Translations under genes and position numbers: made by a program
In this document: piece by piece, positions 7,901-13,469 of the stretch
How the letters are laid out: each line of letters opens with the position of its first letter
How positions within the stretch are numbered: position 1 is the stretch's first letter
From: Planctomycetaceae bacterium UBA6172
Lineage (GTDB): Bacteria > Planctomycetota > Planctomycetia > Pirellulales > Pirellulaceae
DNA length: 13,469 nucleotides
Assembly: GCA_002422955.1 (NCBI GenBank)
Contig: DITY01000126.1
Span: 33,417 to 46,885, forward strand
Reading direction: 5' to 3'
The notes under the pieces: model-generated
The model's database searches: none
Seen by the model: only the letters and a program-made list of their open reading frames with translations
What the model was told of the DNA's origin: nothing

Positions 7901-8503
7901 ACGCGGGTGGAGGCGAAGCAACTCGCTCAGACATCGATCCCCGATGCGATCGTGCGGAAGCTGCACCTGCATCGCGACGAAGCGATTCGCGCGGCGATCG
8001 AGCGATTGTGGGGCGAGATCAGCGGCGCGACGACCGCCCAGATGGAAGCCGACATCGACCGCTATCGCGAATGGATCGGTGGCGGGATCGGCAATCCGAC
8101 AGTCGGCAAGAAGTTGTTCGCGACCCATTGCGGCAGCTGTCACCTGCTGTTCAACGAAGGTGGCCGCACCGGCCCCGACTTGACCAGCTACCAGCGTCAG
8201 GACGTGCGGGGGATGATCGCCCACATCGTCAACCCGAGCCTGGAGATCCGCGAGGGATTCGAAAACTATTTGCTGATGACCGATGACGGCCGCGCGATCA
8301 ACGGGCTGATGGTCGATTCGGATCGCCAGGTGGTCGTGATCCGGGACAGCAACAATCAGTCGCGGACGCTGTCGCGTGACGAGATCGTCGAGATGTCGGC
8401 GGTCAAACGGAGCCTGATGCCCGAAGGGTTGTTGGCACCGTTGAACGAACAGCAAGTCCGCGACTTGTTCGCCTACCTGCGTTCGCCACAACCGTTGCCG
8501 TGA
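4967..8503 (+). CDS. PVC-type heme-binding membrane-bound/secreted dehydrogenase with C-terminal cytochrome c
   Basis: 1178 residues from ATG 4967; the frame also permits GTG 4955 and ATG 4970. ATG 4967 is preferred because it begins the signal peptide directly (hydrophobic VLWILSWLLVGAW, cleavage near AVAA/DP, residue 32). Residues about 35-165 resemble the sugar-binding beta-sandwich of glycoside hydrolase family 2 (VFINGQAVG). Residues about 225-595 are the beta-propeller-like dehydrogenase domain typical of Pirellula/Verrucomicrobium proteins (TIGR02604), with PGADRISVHED and two Asp-rich putative Ca-binding loops (DSNGDGVYD, DSDHDGVADGD). About 605-1030 is helical and HEAT-like, rich in Ala/Leu. 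The C-terminal cytochrome (TIGR02603) has CGSCH (Cys1055, Cys1058, His1059) and the likely axial Met1151 (SLMPEGL). Such proteins are presumed periplasmic, oxidising an unknown substrate, possibly a sugar, and passing electrons to the heme. Only one heme motif is present. It is divergent from the double esterase and convergent with the UbiA gene, 31 bases away. Confidence 0.9.
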   Translation: MMLGHAAAPYRAVLWILSWLLVGAWGSAAVAADPIGVTIPDAWKRPPAGPLVVEEGVVWFRAVVVVPRGWEDQPCEIFVEAVDDARQVFINGQAVGSLGTFPPEYRSGLGQSSRLAIPPGTLLAGEANVVAIRVFNYFGRRGFNVAAPVLFGPDSALRLAGMWQAVTEDDAQFARLSARFDVPEEQWFREPMEIAAAEKELKRLADDAGPLAPSDALSHLKTMDDLQVDLVLADPIIGQPLSLKWDHRGRLWVVEYLQYPDPAGLTAVSRDQFLRTVWDKTPLPPPNHFPGADRISVHEDSNGDGVYDSHSVFLEGLSLITSIALDRDGVWVLNPPHLLYYSDSDHDGVADGDPEVHLEGFGLEDAHSVVNSLRWGPDGWLYGTQGSTVSAAAKPYGSAEEPVRSIGQLVWRYHPASRKYEVFAEGGGNSFGVEIDSQGRVYSGHNGGDTRGFHYVPGGYFRKGFGKHGELSNPYAFGFYEAMAHHRAERFTHTFVIQQSETFPPRFRNHLFGVEPLQGRVMISQMEPDGASFKTTDIGPALWSDGDSWFRPVDIQEGPDGALYIADFYEQRIDHAAHSQGRIHRESGRIYRLRGADSPVTFTLPAADDFDGWLSALESPIRWQRQTALRRVIELADGDRAARLKQDLLASLDGSNLSENAALGRLWAVNQLEPLDPSLLLALLDHPLASVRLWTIRAVGESGNPSPPWLARLTALAADEPDQEVRLQVAATARRLPLPAAVSLIDALILHPQAAQDNRLPLMLWWAIESKVSENPEAMVRWWTDQPARWEAEVVRRELAERFMRRFAASGQRRDLTLSAAILRAAPDKPAGEILLRGFEAAYRGRSLASLPTELIDAMAETGGGSLPLRVRRGDAAAIAEVLAIIVDGGQPPASRVEYLEMLGDVRPGQASGPLLELATAAEQPDAVRVAALAALQGYDSEAIAPRVLDTADRLSPVARDAALTLLASRPAWAGQLLTRVEAKQLAQTSIPDAIVRKLHLHRDEAIRAAIERLWGEISGATTAQMEADIDRYREWIGGGIGNPTVGKKLFATHCGSCHLLFNEGGRTGPDLTSYQRQDVRGMIAHIVNPSLEIREGFENYLLMTDDGRAINGLMVDSDRQVVVIRDSNNQSRTLSRDEIVEMSAVKRSLMPEGLLAPLNEQQVRDLFAYLRSPQPLP

Positions 8504-8534
8504 GGCGGAGTGGTCGCAGGCTTGCCCGTCGTTC

Positions 8535-9446
8535 TCAGCTGAGTTGGAAGACGCCGAAACGCCAGATCAGATGCATCGTGAGCAACACGACGACGTTCCA
8601 GCCGATGAAGAAGGCCTTGGTGAACCAGACCGGATAGCGCTGCGGGCCGAGCAACGCATCGCCGAGGAAGAATAACGCCCCGGCCAGCATGAAGAACGCG
8701 ACGTACCAGCCGGTGAACTGCGTCCAGGCGATCGCCGCTTCCACCGCCATCAGGGTGACCAACAGCAACTTGGTCGGACGGGCTCCGATCACGACGGCGG
8801 TCGAGCGGCGTCCCGCGGCACGATCCGGCTCGATGTCCATCAGTTGCCCGAACAGGTGGCTGATCATCGCGAACAGGCCGCTGAAGATCATCGCGGGGGC
8901 ATTGAGTTGCGGTACGTGGCAGAGCCAGCTCGCCAGCACGAACACCAACACGTAGGCCGCCTGGTTCAAGATGTCGAGCAGCGGCAGTCGTTTCCAGCCG
9001 AGCTGGTTATAGGTCGCGTTGGTCAGCAGCACGGCCGCGAACCAGAGCAGCATCTTGGGGCCGGCGATCGCGACAAAGAGCAGGATGAACGGGGCCTGCA
9101 CGCCGGCGATCGCCAGCGGTAGCCACCGCCGCATCTGGGCGTCGGGGCGAGCCCCGAACAGCCAACTGTCCTTGCGCGGATTGGCGGCGTCGGTCTGGGC
9201 ATCGCCGAGGTCGTTCCAGCCGTAGAGCAGCAAGCCGAGCGGGAAGCCGACGTAGACAACCCCTAGCCAGAAAGCTGGGGTGGAGAACATGTCACGCCCC
9301 GCGAACGGCAGCAGGTAGAACCAGAGCGTCGTTGGCCAAAACCCGGGCCGTGCCACCTTGAGTAAGGATCGTGCTGTAAAAAAGTGTCCGATGCCTTTCG
9401 TGCGAAGCACCCGACGGGCGAGTTCCTCGAAAAAGGTACCGGACAC
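8535..9446 (-). CDS. UbiA-family prenyltransferase
   Basis: 303 residues if read from GTG 9444-9446. A polytopic membrane protein with about eight hydrophobic segments and the two Asp-rich UbiA motifs: NDLGDAQTD (78-86) and DIEPD (Asp204, Asp208), which bind the Mg-diphosphate of a prenyl donor. The family transfers prenyl chains to aromatic or other acceptors (quinones, chlorophyll, heme O); the acceptor here cannot be told. The start is odd: codons 1-23 are encoded by a 75-bp palindromic repeat (9378-9452), and family-like sequence begins only around LLKVARPGFWPTTLW (28-42). Internal GTGs at 9410 and 9356 are alternatives. However, AGGGA (9458-9462) lies 11-15 bases upstream of GTG 9446, so translation may really start inside the repeat. 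The TIGR03545 stop is only 29 bases upstream, so this is the probable last gene of that operon. The stop overlaps the palindrome CTCAGCTGAG (8534-8543). Confidence 0.83.
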   Translation of the reverse strand: MSGTFFEELARRVLRTKGIGHFFTARSLLKVARPGFWPTTLWFYLLPFAGRDMFSTPAFWLGVVYVGFPLGLLLYGWNDLGDAQTDAANPRKDSWLFGARPDAQMRRWLPLAIAGVQAPFILLFVAIAGPKMLLWFAAVLLTNATYNQLGWKRLPLLDILNQAAYVLVFVLASWLCHVPQLNAPAMIFSGLFAMISHLFGQLMDIEPDRAAGRRSTAVVIGARPTKLLLVTLMAVEAAIAWTQFTGWYVAFFMLAGALFFLGDALLGPQRYPVWFTKAFFIGWNVVVLLTMHLIWRFGVFQLS

Positions 9447-9452
9447 TTTTTT
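9378..9452. repeat. 75-bp imperfect palindromic element with GTGTCCG/CGGACAC ends
   Basis: AAAAAAGTGTCCG (9378-9390) and CGGACACTTTTTT (9440-9452) are perfect 13-bp inverted arms. The similarity continues inward with gaps (ATGCCTTTCG against the complement of CGAAAAAGGTAC), making arms of about 24 bp. The core holds small hairpins (GTGC-GAA-GCAC, CCC-GAC-GGG). Its AT-rich ends differ from the surrounding GC-rich coding DNA. I recall similar KKVPDTFF-like translations and GTACCGGACAC words as recurrent in Rhodopirellula-type genomes, but have not checked this. It looks like a dispersed REP- or MITE-like element. It spans the UbiA 5' end and its upstream gap. Confidence 0.75.
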
Positions 9453-9475
9453 CGTCCCTGGGTCTGGCGGCGTGG

Positions 9476-11287
9476 CTAAAACATCGGGACCTTGCTGCGG
9501 AGGCGGCCCAGGTAGGCTTCCGCTTTTTGGGTTTCCGCCGGGACCTTATCGCGAAGGCGGCCGAGATAGGCGTCGGCCTTTTGGGTTTCCGCGACGATCT
9601 TGCCCTGAGCGTCCTGTACCGTCCGATTGGCCTTGGCGATCAATTCGTTCGCCTTCGTCTGTTGGCCGGCGAGCCAGTCTTGGAGCTCCCGCAGCTGTTT
9701 GGCGTAGGCCTCATCGAGTTCGGATTCGAGGCGTTCGCGGGTGTCGACGAGCTGCTGTTGAGCCGCATCGCGGACGCCGGTCCTGAGCAGTTCGGTCAGG
9801 TTGGTTTGGATCGTGAACTCGGGGTCTTTCCAAGTCCCAGCCAAAGTGGCTTCGACTTGGACTTGATCGATGCTGGCGAGGGTGCCTTTCAAGCTGGTGA
9901 ACATCACCGAGCGGCTGATCCGCTCGGGCGCATCGAGTTCGATGCGGGTGTCGACCCGCCGCGAGACGAGCCGCCCGCTGAGCTGTTCACCTTGGGTTTG
10001 CAACTCCACCCACCATTCGATGCGACCGTCGCGGATGTCGAGATCGATCGTGTCGTTCGAACCGAGGCGGATGGTCGGGGCGTCGGCCGTTGGCCAATGC
10101 AGCGACAGCGATTCGGTCGCCGCGGCGGTGGAATCGTCCCGGGTGTAGTTGACCTTCACGACCTGCTCGCCATCCAACCGCAGTCGGGCGCGGAGCGGCT
10201 GCTCGCGAAGCTTCGGCTGGGGGGTCAGATTTTCGAGAATCCCGGTCAGCTGATACGGCTTGCCACCGGAGCGGAGTTGCCCGGCGATTTCACAGCGGCT
10301 GATCAGCACCGACGGCAGTTCGGGACCCGAATCGAGATCGATCACCTCGCCACGCGAACGTTTGATCTTCGGTTTACTGACGGTCCATTTCGAGACCTCA
10401 CGGCCGGTATCGAGGTAGCCGCGGGCACGAGCCAATTGGGTGCGAACCGTTTCGCGAATCAGCCCCGATCCCAACTCGACACCATCGACCATGTCGAAGG
10501 GGACCAACTCCCGGACACGGACGCGGTCCTTCTCTTTGGCTTTTTCCATCGACTGCAGGTCGAGGCGAACTTGTTCGGGCAGGCTTTCCAGCTTCGCGCG
10601 GACGGAAACCAATTCCGTTTGAATGCCCTTGGCCTGGTTCAGCGTCGCTTCGACGCGAGGGAAGTCGCGCAACGGGTTATCGATGCCCTTGGCCGTTTCC
10701 TGAATGTCGCGTATCGCCGTCTCGAGATCGTTGGCACGCTTGGCAAGCAGTTCGTACTCCGTCTTCCAACGGCGGCGGATTTGGTCGGCGCGGCGGCTGA
10801 TTTCGGACTCGTCGATCCACTTCGTGAGCTTGTCCTCGGCCGCGTCGCCGATGGAAGCGAACCACGTGGAGATCCAGTTGCCGATCACCGAGGGCTCGTC
10901 CGCTTCGGACGAGTCGGGATCGGCCGTCAAATGGCCCGCGGTCAGACGATCCGAATCGAACTGCAAGCCGGTGATCCGCGCGTCGCTAATGACGTAGCGG
11001 CGTCTCAGCAATTCGCGGCCGTCGATCTGCAATTCGACCTTTTCCGCGGAGGCGATGTTGCTCATCGACTTGTCGCCGCTGGGGTTCGCCAGGGCGAGTT
11101 GGTGATAGAGCAGGCGAGGCGGAAACAGGCCGACCTCGACGTGTTCGAGATCGACTCTCGCACCGGTCAGGGATTGCAGCGTGGCGACCGTAATCCGGTG
11201 GGCCAGCGGCGACAGCCCATAAGTCACAAACAGTAGGATCGCGACCACCGCCACCAGGCGAGGAAGCACGTAGCTCCAGCGAATCAT
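9476..11287 (-). CDS. TIGR03545 family protein, AsmA-like envelope protein with coiled coils
   Basis: 603 residues. One N-terminal membrane helix (about 8-28, LVAVVAILLFVTYGL), then a stretch typical of AsmA-like proteins: SLTGARVDLEHVEVGLFPPRL and repeated beta-rich segments such as VISDARITGLQFD. A helical, charged region (about 150-265) is likely coiled coil and is followed by a second beta-rich half (VLISRCEIAGQL, VEATLAGTWKDPEF). The C-terminal helix (about 495-603) contains two 18-residue tandem units, ETQKADAYLGRLRDKVPA and ETQKAEAYLGRLRSKVPM. The gene sits directly after a DUF2062/TIGR03546 gene, the known partner of TIGR03545 genes; both families are uncharacterised. By likeness to AsmA/TamB-type proteins it may bridge the periplasm and help lipid or envelope assembly (inference). 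The start ATG overlaps the upstream stop (ATGA, 11284-11287), with a strong AAGGGAGG (11293-11300) five bases before it. Confidence 0.82.
   Translation of the reverse strand: MIRWSYVLPRLVAVVAILLFVTYGLSPLAHRITVATLQSLTGARVDLEHVEVGLFPPRLLYHQLALANPSGDKSMSNIASAEKVELQIDGRELLRRRYVISDARITGLQFDSDRLTAGHLTADPDSSEADEPSVIGNWISTWFASIGDAAEDKLTKWIDESEISRRADQIRRRWKTEYELLAKRANDLETAIRDIQETAKGIDNPLRDFPRVEATLNQAKGIQTELVSVRAKLESLPEQVRLDLQSMEKAKEKDRVRVRELVPFDMVDGVELGSGLIRETVRTQLARARGYLDTGREVSKWTVSKPKIKRSRGEVIDLDSGPELPSVLISRCEIAGQLRSGGKPYQLTGILENLTPQPKLREQPLRARLRLDGEQVVKVNYTRDDSTAAATESLSLHWPTADAPTIRLGSNDTIDLDIRDGRIEWWVELQTQGEQLSGRLVSRRVDTRIELDAPERISRSVMFTSLKGTLASIDQVQVEATLAGTWKDPEFTIQTNLTELLRTGVRDAAQQQLVDTRERLESELDEAYAKQLRELQDWLAGQQTKANELIAKANRTVQDAQGKIVAETQKADAYLGRLRDKVPAETQKAEAYLGRLRSKVPMF
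9486..9593 (-). repeat. Two 54-bp tandem units at the 3' end of the TIGR03545 gene
   Basis: Units 9486-9539 and 9540-9593 align without gaps and encode the 18-residue units ETQKAEAYLGRLRSKVPM and ETQKADAYLGRLRDKVPA. Differences are scattered and often at third positions, so the duplication is not brand new. The second encoded unit ends only two residues before the stop. Confidence 0.85.
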
Positions 11288-12195
11288 GCCGCCCTCCCTT
11301 CTCGTGAATCACGTAATTGGCGAAGCAAATAATTGAGCGTTTCGGTCATCGGTTTGGGTGGCTGCCGCGCGGCGATCGGCGCGTCGCCGGGGGCCTCGGT
11401 GGCCTGGGCGATCGCGATGGTCGCGGGCAATTCAGTGGCGCCGAGCTGCTCCGCGGCACCGGCGGGCCGCAGTCGCACCACTTCGATGCGAGTGTGAACG
11501 GTCGTGCCCGACGGCAGGTCGGTCGTCGCCCGTTCGCGAGTCACTTGCGTGAGCGCCGCGTCGACGGCCACGGCCGCCGCGAGTGGGATGATGATCGGGC
11601 CGGCATCCGCGCTGTCGGTTGGGGCGGTTGCGGCGGATCGAGTGGCGGTCGAAATGTCGGTTGCCGCCATGGGGCCGTGTCCGTCGAGGGTGATCGACTC
11701 GGTTGTCACCGCGTCCAACGCCGAGCCTGGACCTGCTTCCGCCACCGCATCGGTCTCGAGTTCGCGGGGTGCCAGCCGCTGAAATATTTGATAGGAGACC
11801 CAGTAACTCGGCAGCAACGCGGAGACACCGACCAACAAGCTGCCCAGCACCACCGTGTTGTTGATGCTGGTCCAGGGGACGATCGGCAGTTGCCAGGCCG
11901 CCGCCCAGAAGCTGGCGAGTTGGGGATGCGTCAGCACCTGCAGGCCGACCGCGTGCGTTTGGGAATCGAGGTACGGGGCGAGCAGCGTCATCGCGAAGGC
12001 CGTGACCATCGCCATCCCGTGATTGATCTTGACCGACAGGATCATCAGCAAGATCAGGACCGCGACCAGATTGCCGTGGGGAATGATCCCGATCAGGCCG
12101 CCCAAGGCAAAGCCCCAGGCGAGCTGATTCGGCTCGCGACGCCCAAATATCGCCTGCCGAAGGTTCAGCAGTCGCTTGATGAAAAACACCAGCAT
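11284..12195 (-). CDS. DUF2062/TIGR03546 family membrane protein with long Ala/Thr-rich extension
   Basis: 303 residues from ATG 12195. The N-terminal half is a DUF2062-like membrane domain: FIKRLLNLRQAIFGRREPNQ, then GFALGGLIGIIPHGNL, hydrophobic segments near 25-75 and 110-150, and YWVSYQIFQRL. Residues about 155-285 are low complexity, rich in Ala, Thr and Asp, probably disordered. The last 20 residues (TETLNYLLRQLRDSR) look like a short amphipathic helix. Members are encoded next to TIGR03545 genes, as here, and the function of the pair is unknown; co-localisation suggests a shared envelope complex (inference). It heads a probable operon with TIGR03545 and UbiA. A weak GGAG lies 12 bases before the start, and a 15-bp palindrome lies 36 bases upstream. 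Confidence 0.82.
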   Translation of the reverse strand: MLVFFIKRLLNLRQAIFGRREPNQLAWGFALGGLIGIIPHGNLVAVLILLMILSVKINHGMAMVTAFAMTLLAPYLDSQTHAVGLQVLTHPQLASFWAAAWQLPIVPWTSINNTVVLGSLLVGVSALLPSYWVSYQIFQRLAPRELETDAVAEAGPGSALDAVTTESITLDGHGPMAATDISTATRSAATAPTDSADAGPIIIPLAAAVAVDAALTQVTRERATTDLPSGTTVHTRIEVVRLRPAGAAEQLGATELPATIAIAQATEAPGDAPIAARQPPKPMTETLNYLLRQLRDSREGRAA

Positions 12196-12230
12196 GGCCG
12201 TCGTTGACTCCGCTTACGAGACGTGTCCCT

Positions 12231-12245
12231 GAGGCATGATGCCTC
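12231..12245. promoter_or_regulatory. 15-bp palindrome upstream of the DUF2062 gene
   Basis: GAGGCAT and ATGCCTC flank a single G, a perfect dyad 36-50 bases upstream of the DUF2062 start. As DNA it could be an operator for the envelope operon; as RNA it could form a 6-bp hairpin with a 3-base loop. No clear promoter boxes were recognised around it. Confidence 0.35.
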
Positions 12246-12325
12246 GCCCGTCATCGTGATATCGGCAATCCGGCAGCCAGACATTCGTCACAATCGTTAA
12301 AAGTCGCCAATTCGTCATGGTCGAT

Positions 12326-12375
12326 CCCCGGACCTGATCGCTGAGGTGATCCGGGTCCGGGGCTGATCTCAGCGA
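12326..12375 (-). terminator. Interleaved hairpins just after the repeat-protein gene
   Basis: On the minus strand, starting 2 bases after the stop codon, four arms occur in the order TCGCTGAG, CCCCGGACC, CTCAGCGA, GGTCCGGGG. The first pairs with the third (8 bp) and the second with the fourth (9 bp), both perfectly. The position fits termination of the 12378-13469 gene before the DUF2062 operon. There is no T-tract, so an intrinsic terminator is uncertain. The interleaved order allows either two competing hairpins or a pseudoknot. Confidence 0.5.
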
Positions 12376-12377
12376 GC

Positions 12378-13469
12378 TCACCGTTTGCCGCGTTCGCCCC
12401 CGCCACCGCGGCGCCCGCCCGAACCTTCCGGGCGGCTGGCTCGCGCGTTCCCTTTGCCACGCTCCGCCGCGGGTGCCGAAGCGGCCTGCTTCTTCACCGA
12501 CGGCCCGGCCTCACGCCTGGGAGTCGCCTCGCGGCGAGGAGCGGCCTCACGCCTGGGAGCGGACGGGGCGACTCGCGGGGCCCGCCGGCTCGCATCGCCG
12601 TCCGGTTTCGCGACGGCATTGCCACGAGACACGCCACCGGCCCTGCTTCCGGTCGGAGCCGAGCGGCGCGGTGCCGTCGGGGTTTCGACGGCAGAAGCTC
12701 TGGCGATCGGCGATACCCGCGGGGCGGACCGGGCGGGGGTCAAGTCACGACCAGGTCGTGACCCTGAGGAACGCGATATCGCCTGGGCGGGTGCCGAGGG
12801 TTTCGCTACGTCGGGGGCGCGTAACGCGGGCGCCGAGGGCTGCGGGCTCGGCGACGGTTTCAGCGTCGGCCGTCGCGACGGCTGGCTTTGTGGCGAATCG
12901 TTCCGCGGCCTCGTTGCTGACGCGCGGGTCGGGCCGCTAGGCGCGACGGCGTCGACGCCACGAGGGCCCACCGACTCAAGCGTCGGCCGACCTGATCGAG
13001 GCGTTCCCCCCCCGGTCGGGCGTGCGCCGGCAGGACGTTCCGGCCCACGCCGTCGCGGTGCCGCCGCTTCGGGGGGGGACGCAGGCTGGGACGCGCCGGT
13101 CGCCGGCCGATCGGTCACGGGGAACTTGTTTTCCGGTCGATCAAGTCGAGGCGGATTGCTGGCCGAAGGTCGGGCGTCTGCCGGACGGATCCGAGGCGAA
13201 TTTACGCCCGGTACTGTTGGTCCAGGGCGACCGATTGTGGGACGACCGATTGTGGGGCGTCCAGCTTCAGGGCGACCGCCTTCGGGACGAACCGTTTCGG
13301 GACCAACCGTATCAGGCCGCTGGATTTCGGGACGAACCGTTTCGGGCCGCTCGGTTTCAGGACGAACCGTTTCTGGGCGACCGCCTTCGGGACGACCGAC
13401 TTCAGGGCGACCGATTTCGGGACGACCGGTTTCGGGCCGCTCGATTTCAGGGCGAACCGTTTCGGGACG
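12378..13469 (-). CDS. Pro/Arg-rich disordered repeat protein, C-terminal part (5' end outside window)
   Basis: The frame is open from the window edge to TGA 12378-12380, 363 residues, with no stop. A GTG at 13118 could start a 246-residue protein, but the repeat-bearing frame continues upstream, so the gene is almost certainly longer and partial here. In order: at least 16 tandem pentapeptides of the type RPExx (13230-13469), a Pro/Arg/Ala/Ser-rich disordered stretch, three 6-residue APRREA-type units (12506-12559), Lys/Ala-rich sequence, and a basic Gly/Arg tail (GSGGRRGGGGERGKR) like RNA- or polyanion-binding tails. There is no recognisable folded domain or catalytic motif in the visible part; whatever defines the function lies outside the window. 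Variation between repeat units is mainly synonymous in this frame, which supports it as the coding strand. Two 8-base homopolymers (C 13006-13013, G 13071-13078) lie within it. I do not recognise the gene. Confidence 0.72.
   Translation of the reverse strand, partial: RPETVRPEIERPETGRPEIGRPEVGRPEGGRPETVRPETERPETVRPEIQRPDTVGPETVRPEGGRPEAGRPTIGRPTIGRPGPTVPGVNSPRIRPADARPSASNPPRLDRPENKFPVTDRPATGASQPASPPEAAAPRRRGPERPAGARPTGGGTPRSGRPTLESVGPRGVDAVAPSGPTRASATRPRNDSPQSQPSRRPTLKPSPSPQPSAPALRAPDVAKPSAPAQAISRSSGSRPGRDLTPARSAPRVSPIARASAVETPTAPRRSAPTGSRAGGVSRGNAVAKPDGDASRRAPRVAPSAPRREAAPRREATPRREAGPSVKKQAASAPAAERGKGNARASRPEGSGGRRGGGGERGKR
12506..12559 (-). repeat. Three 18-bp units encoding APRREA-type hexapeptides
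   Basis: An identical 18-base word occurs at 12506-12523 and 12542-12559, with a related 18-base unit between them. Together they encode RREAAP, RREATP, RREAGP. This is a second, independent short tandem array in the same disordered protein. Confidence 0.75.
13230..13469 (-). repeat. 15-bp minisatellite encoding RPExx pentapeptides (continues past window edge)
   Basis: Sixteen consecutive 15-base units fill 13230-13469 in register and run off the window; a degenerate seventeenth (RPGPT) lies at 13215-13229. Units read RPETV, RPEIE, RPETG, RPEIG, RPEVG, RPEGG and similar. Arg and Pro codons vary among CGT/CGC/CGG and CCC/CCT/CCA, while the Glu codon is nearly always GAA. Positions 4-5 vary (T, I, V, G, A then V, G, E, Q). 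The two units nearest the gene's 3' end are RPTIG. Confidence 0.93.

Noticed and set aside
9527..11236. A 569-residue open frame on the plus strand opposite TIGR03545
   Set aside because: Antisense shadow in GC-rich DNA. The minus-strand frame has a signal/membrane helix, family features, ATGA coupling and a strong ribosome site.
12473..12940. Plus-strand 155-residue open frame opposite the disordered protein
   Set aside because: Antisense of Arg/Pro-rich codons, no family features and no ribosome site.
12378..13118. Treating the right-end gene as a complete 246-residue protein from GTG 13118
   Set aside because: The same frame stays open with ordered repeats to the window edge, and no ribosome site was seen before 13118.
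13230..13469. The 15-bp repeats as a CRISPR array or plasmid-type iterons
   Set aside because: No spacers; units are contiguous, imperfect and in register with a coding frame.
13119..13469. Plus-strand reading of the repeat (FRDEPF-like units), also open
   Set aside because: Differences between units change amino acids in that frame but are largely synonymous in the minus frame, which also continues to a proper stop.

Overview
The window looks like chromosomal DNA from a planctomycete, most likely of the Pirellulaceae (Rhodopirellula-like). Four things point there: a DUF1559 prepilin-like C-terminus with the H-x9-DG motif, a PVC-type heme-binding dehydrogenase with a C-terminal CxxCH cytochrome, a secreted double esterase with the planctomycete GQSNM/WND sialate-esterase-like half, and the neighbouring pair TIGR03546/TIGR03545. 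DNA is GC-rich. I see no rRNA, tRNA, CRISPR array, phage gene or intact insertion sequence.

Layout. Positions 1-138 hold the tail of a DUF1559 protein, followed by a strong intrinsic terminator (193-220). Positions 267-2413 (+) hold a small lipoprotein with a carboxypeptidase-regulatory-like fold and, overlapping by one base (TGATG), a full-length bacterial homologue of vitamin K-dependent gamma-carboxylase (HTTM family). After a gene-poor, possibly degenerate gap, a secreted two-domain esterase (alpha/beta hydrolase plus SASA/SGNH) is encoded on the minus strand (2648-4711). It is divergent from a large secreted PVC heme-binding dehydrogenase (4967-8503, +). Their shared 255-bp upstream region carries three inverted repeats. 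From 12195 down to 8535 (-) runs a probable operon: a DUF2062/TIGR03546 membrane protein, an AsmA-like TIGR03545 protein (ATGA overlap) and a UbiA prenyltransferase. A 75-bp palindromic repeat sits at the junction of the last two genes and supplies the apparent start of the UbiA gene. The right end (12378-13469, -) is the 3' part of a long Pro/Arg-rich disordered protein that runs off the window and contains at least 16 copies of a 5-residue RPExx repeat.

How the genes may work together (inference). The divergent esterase and heme-dehydrogenase would both act outside the cytoplasmic membrane, plausibly on acetylated or sulfated carbohydrate. The lipoprotein and HTTM enzyme are translationally coupled, but whether one modifies the other is unknown. 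The DUF2062/TIGR03545/UbiA block is a cell-envelope cluster. I see no clear new defence or catalytic system. The most notable items are the RPExx minisatellite, the repeat-derived start of the UbiA gene, the coupled lipoprotein/gamma-carboxylase pair, and the interleaved hairpins at 12326-12375.
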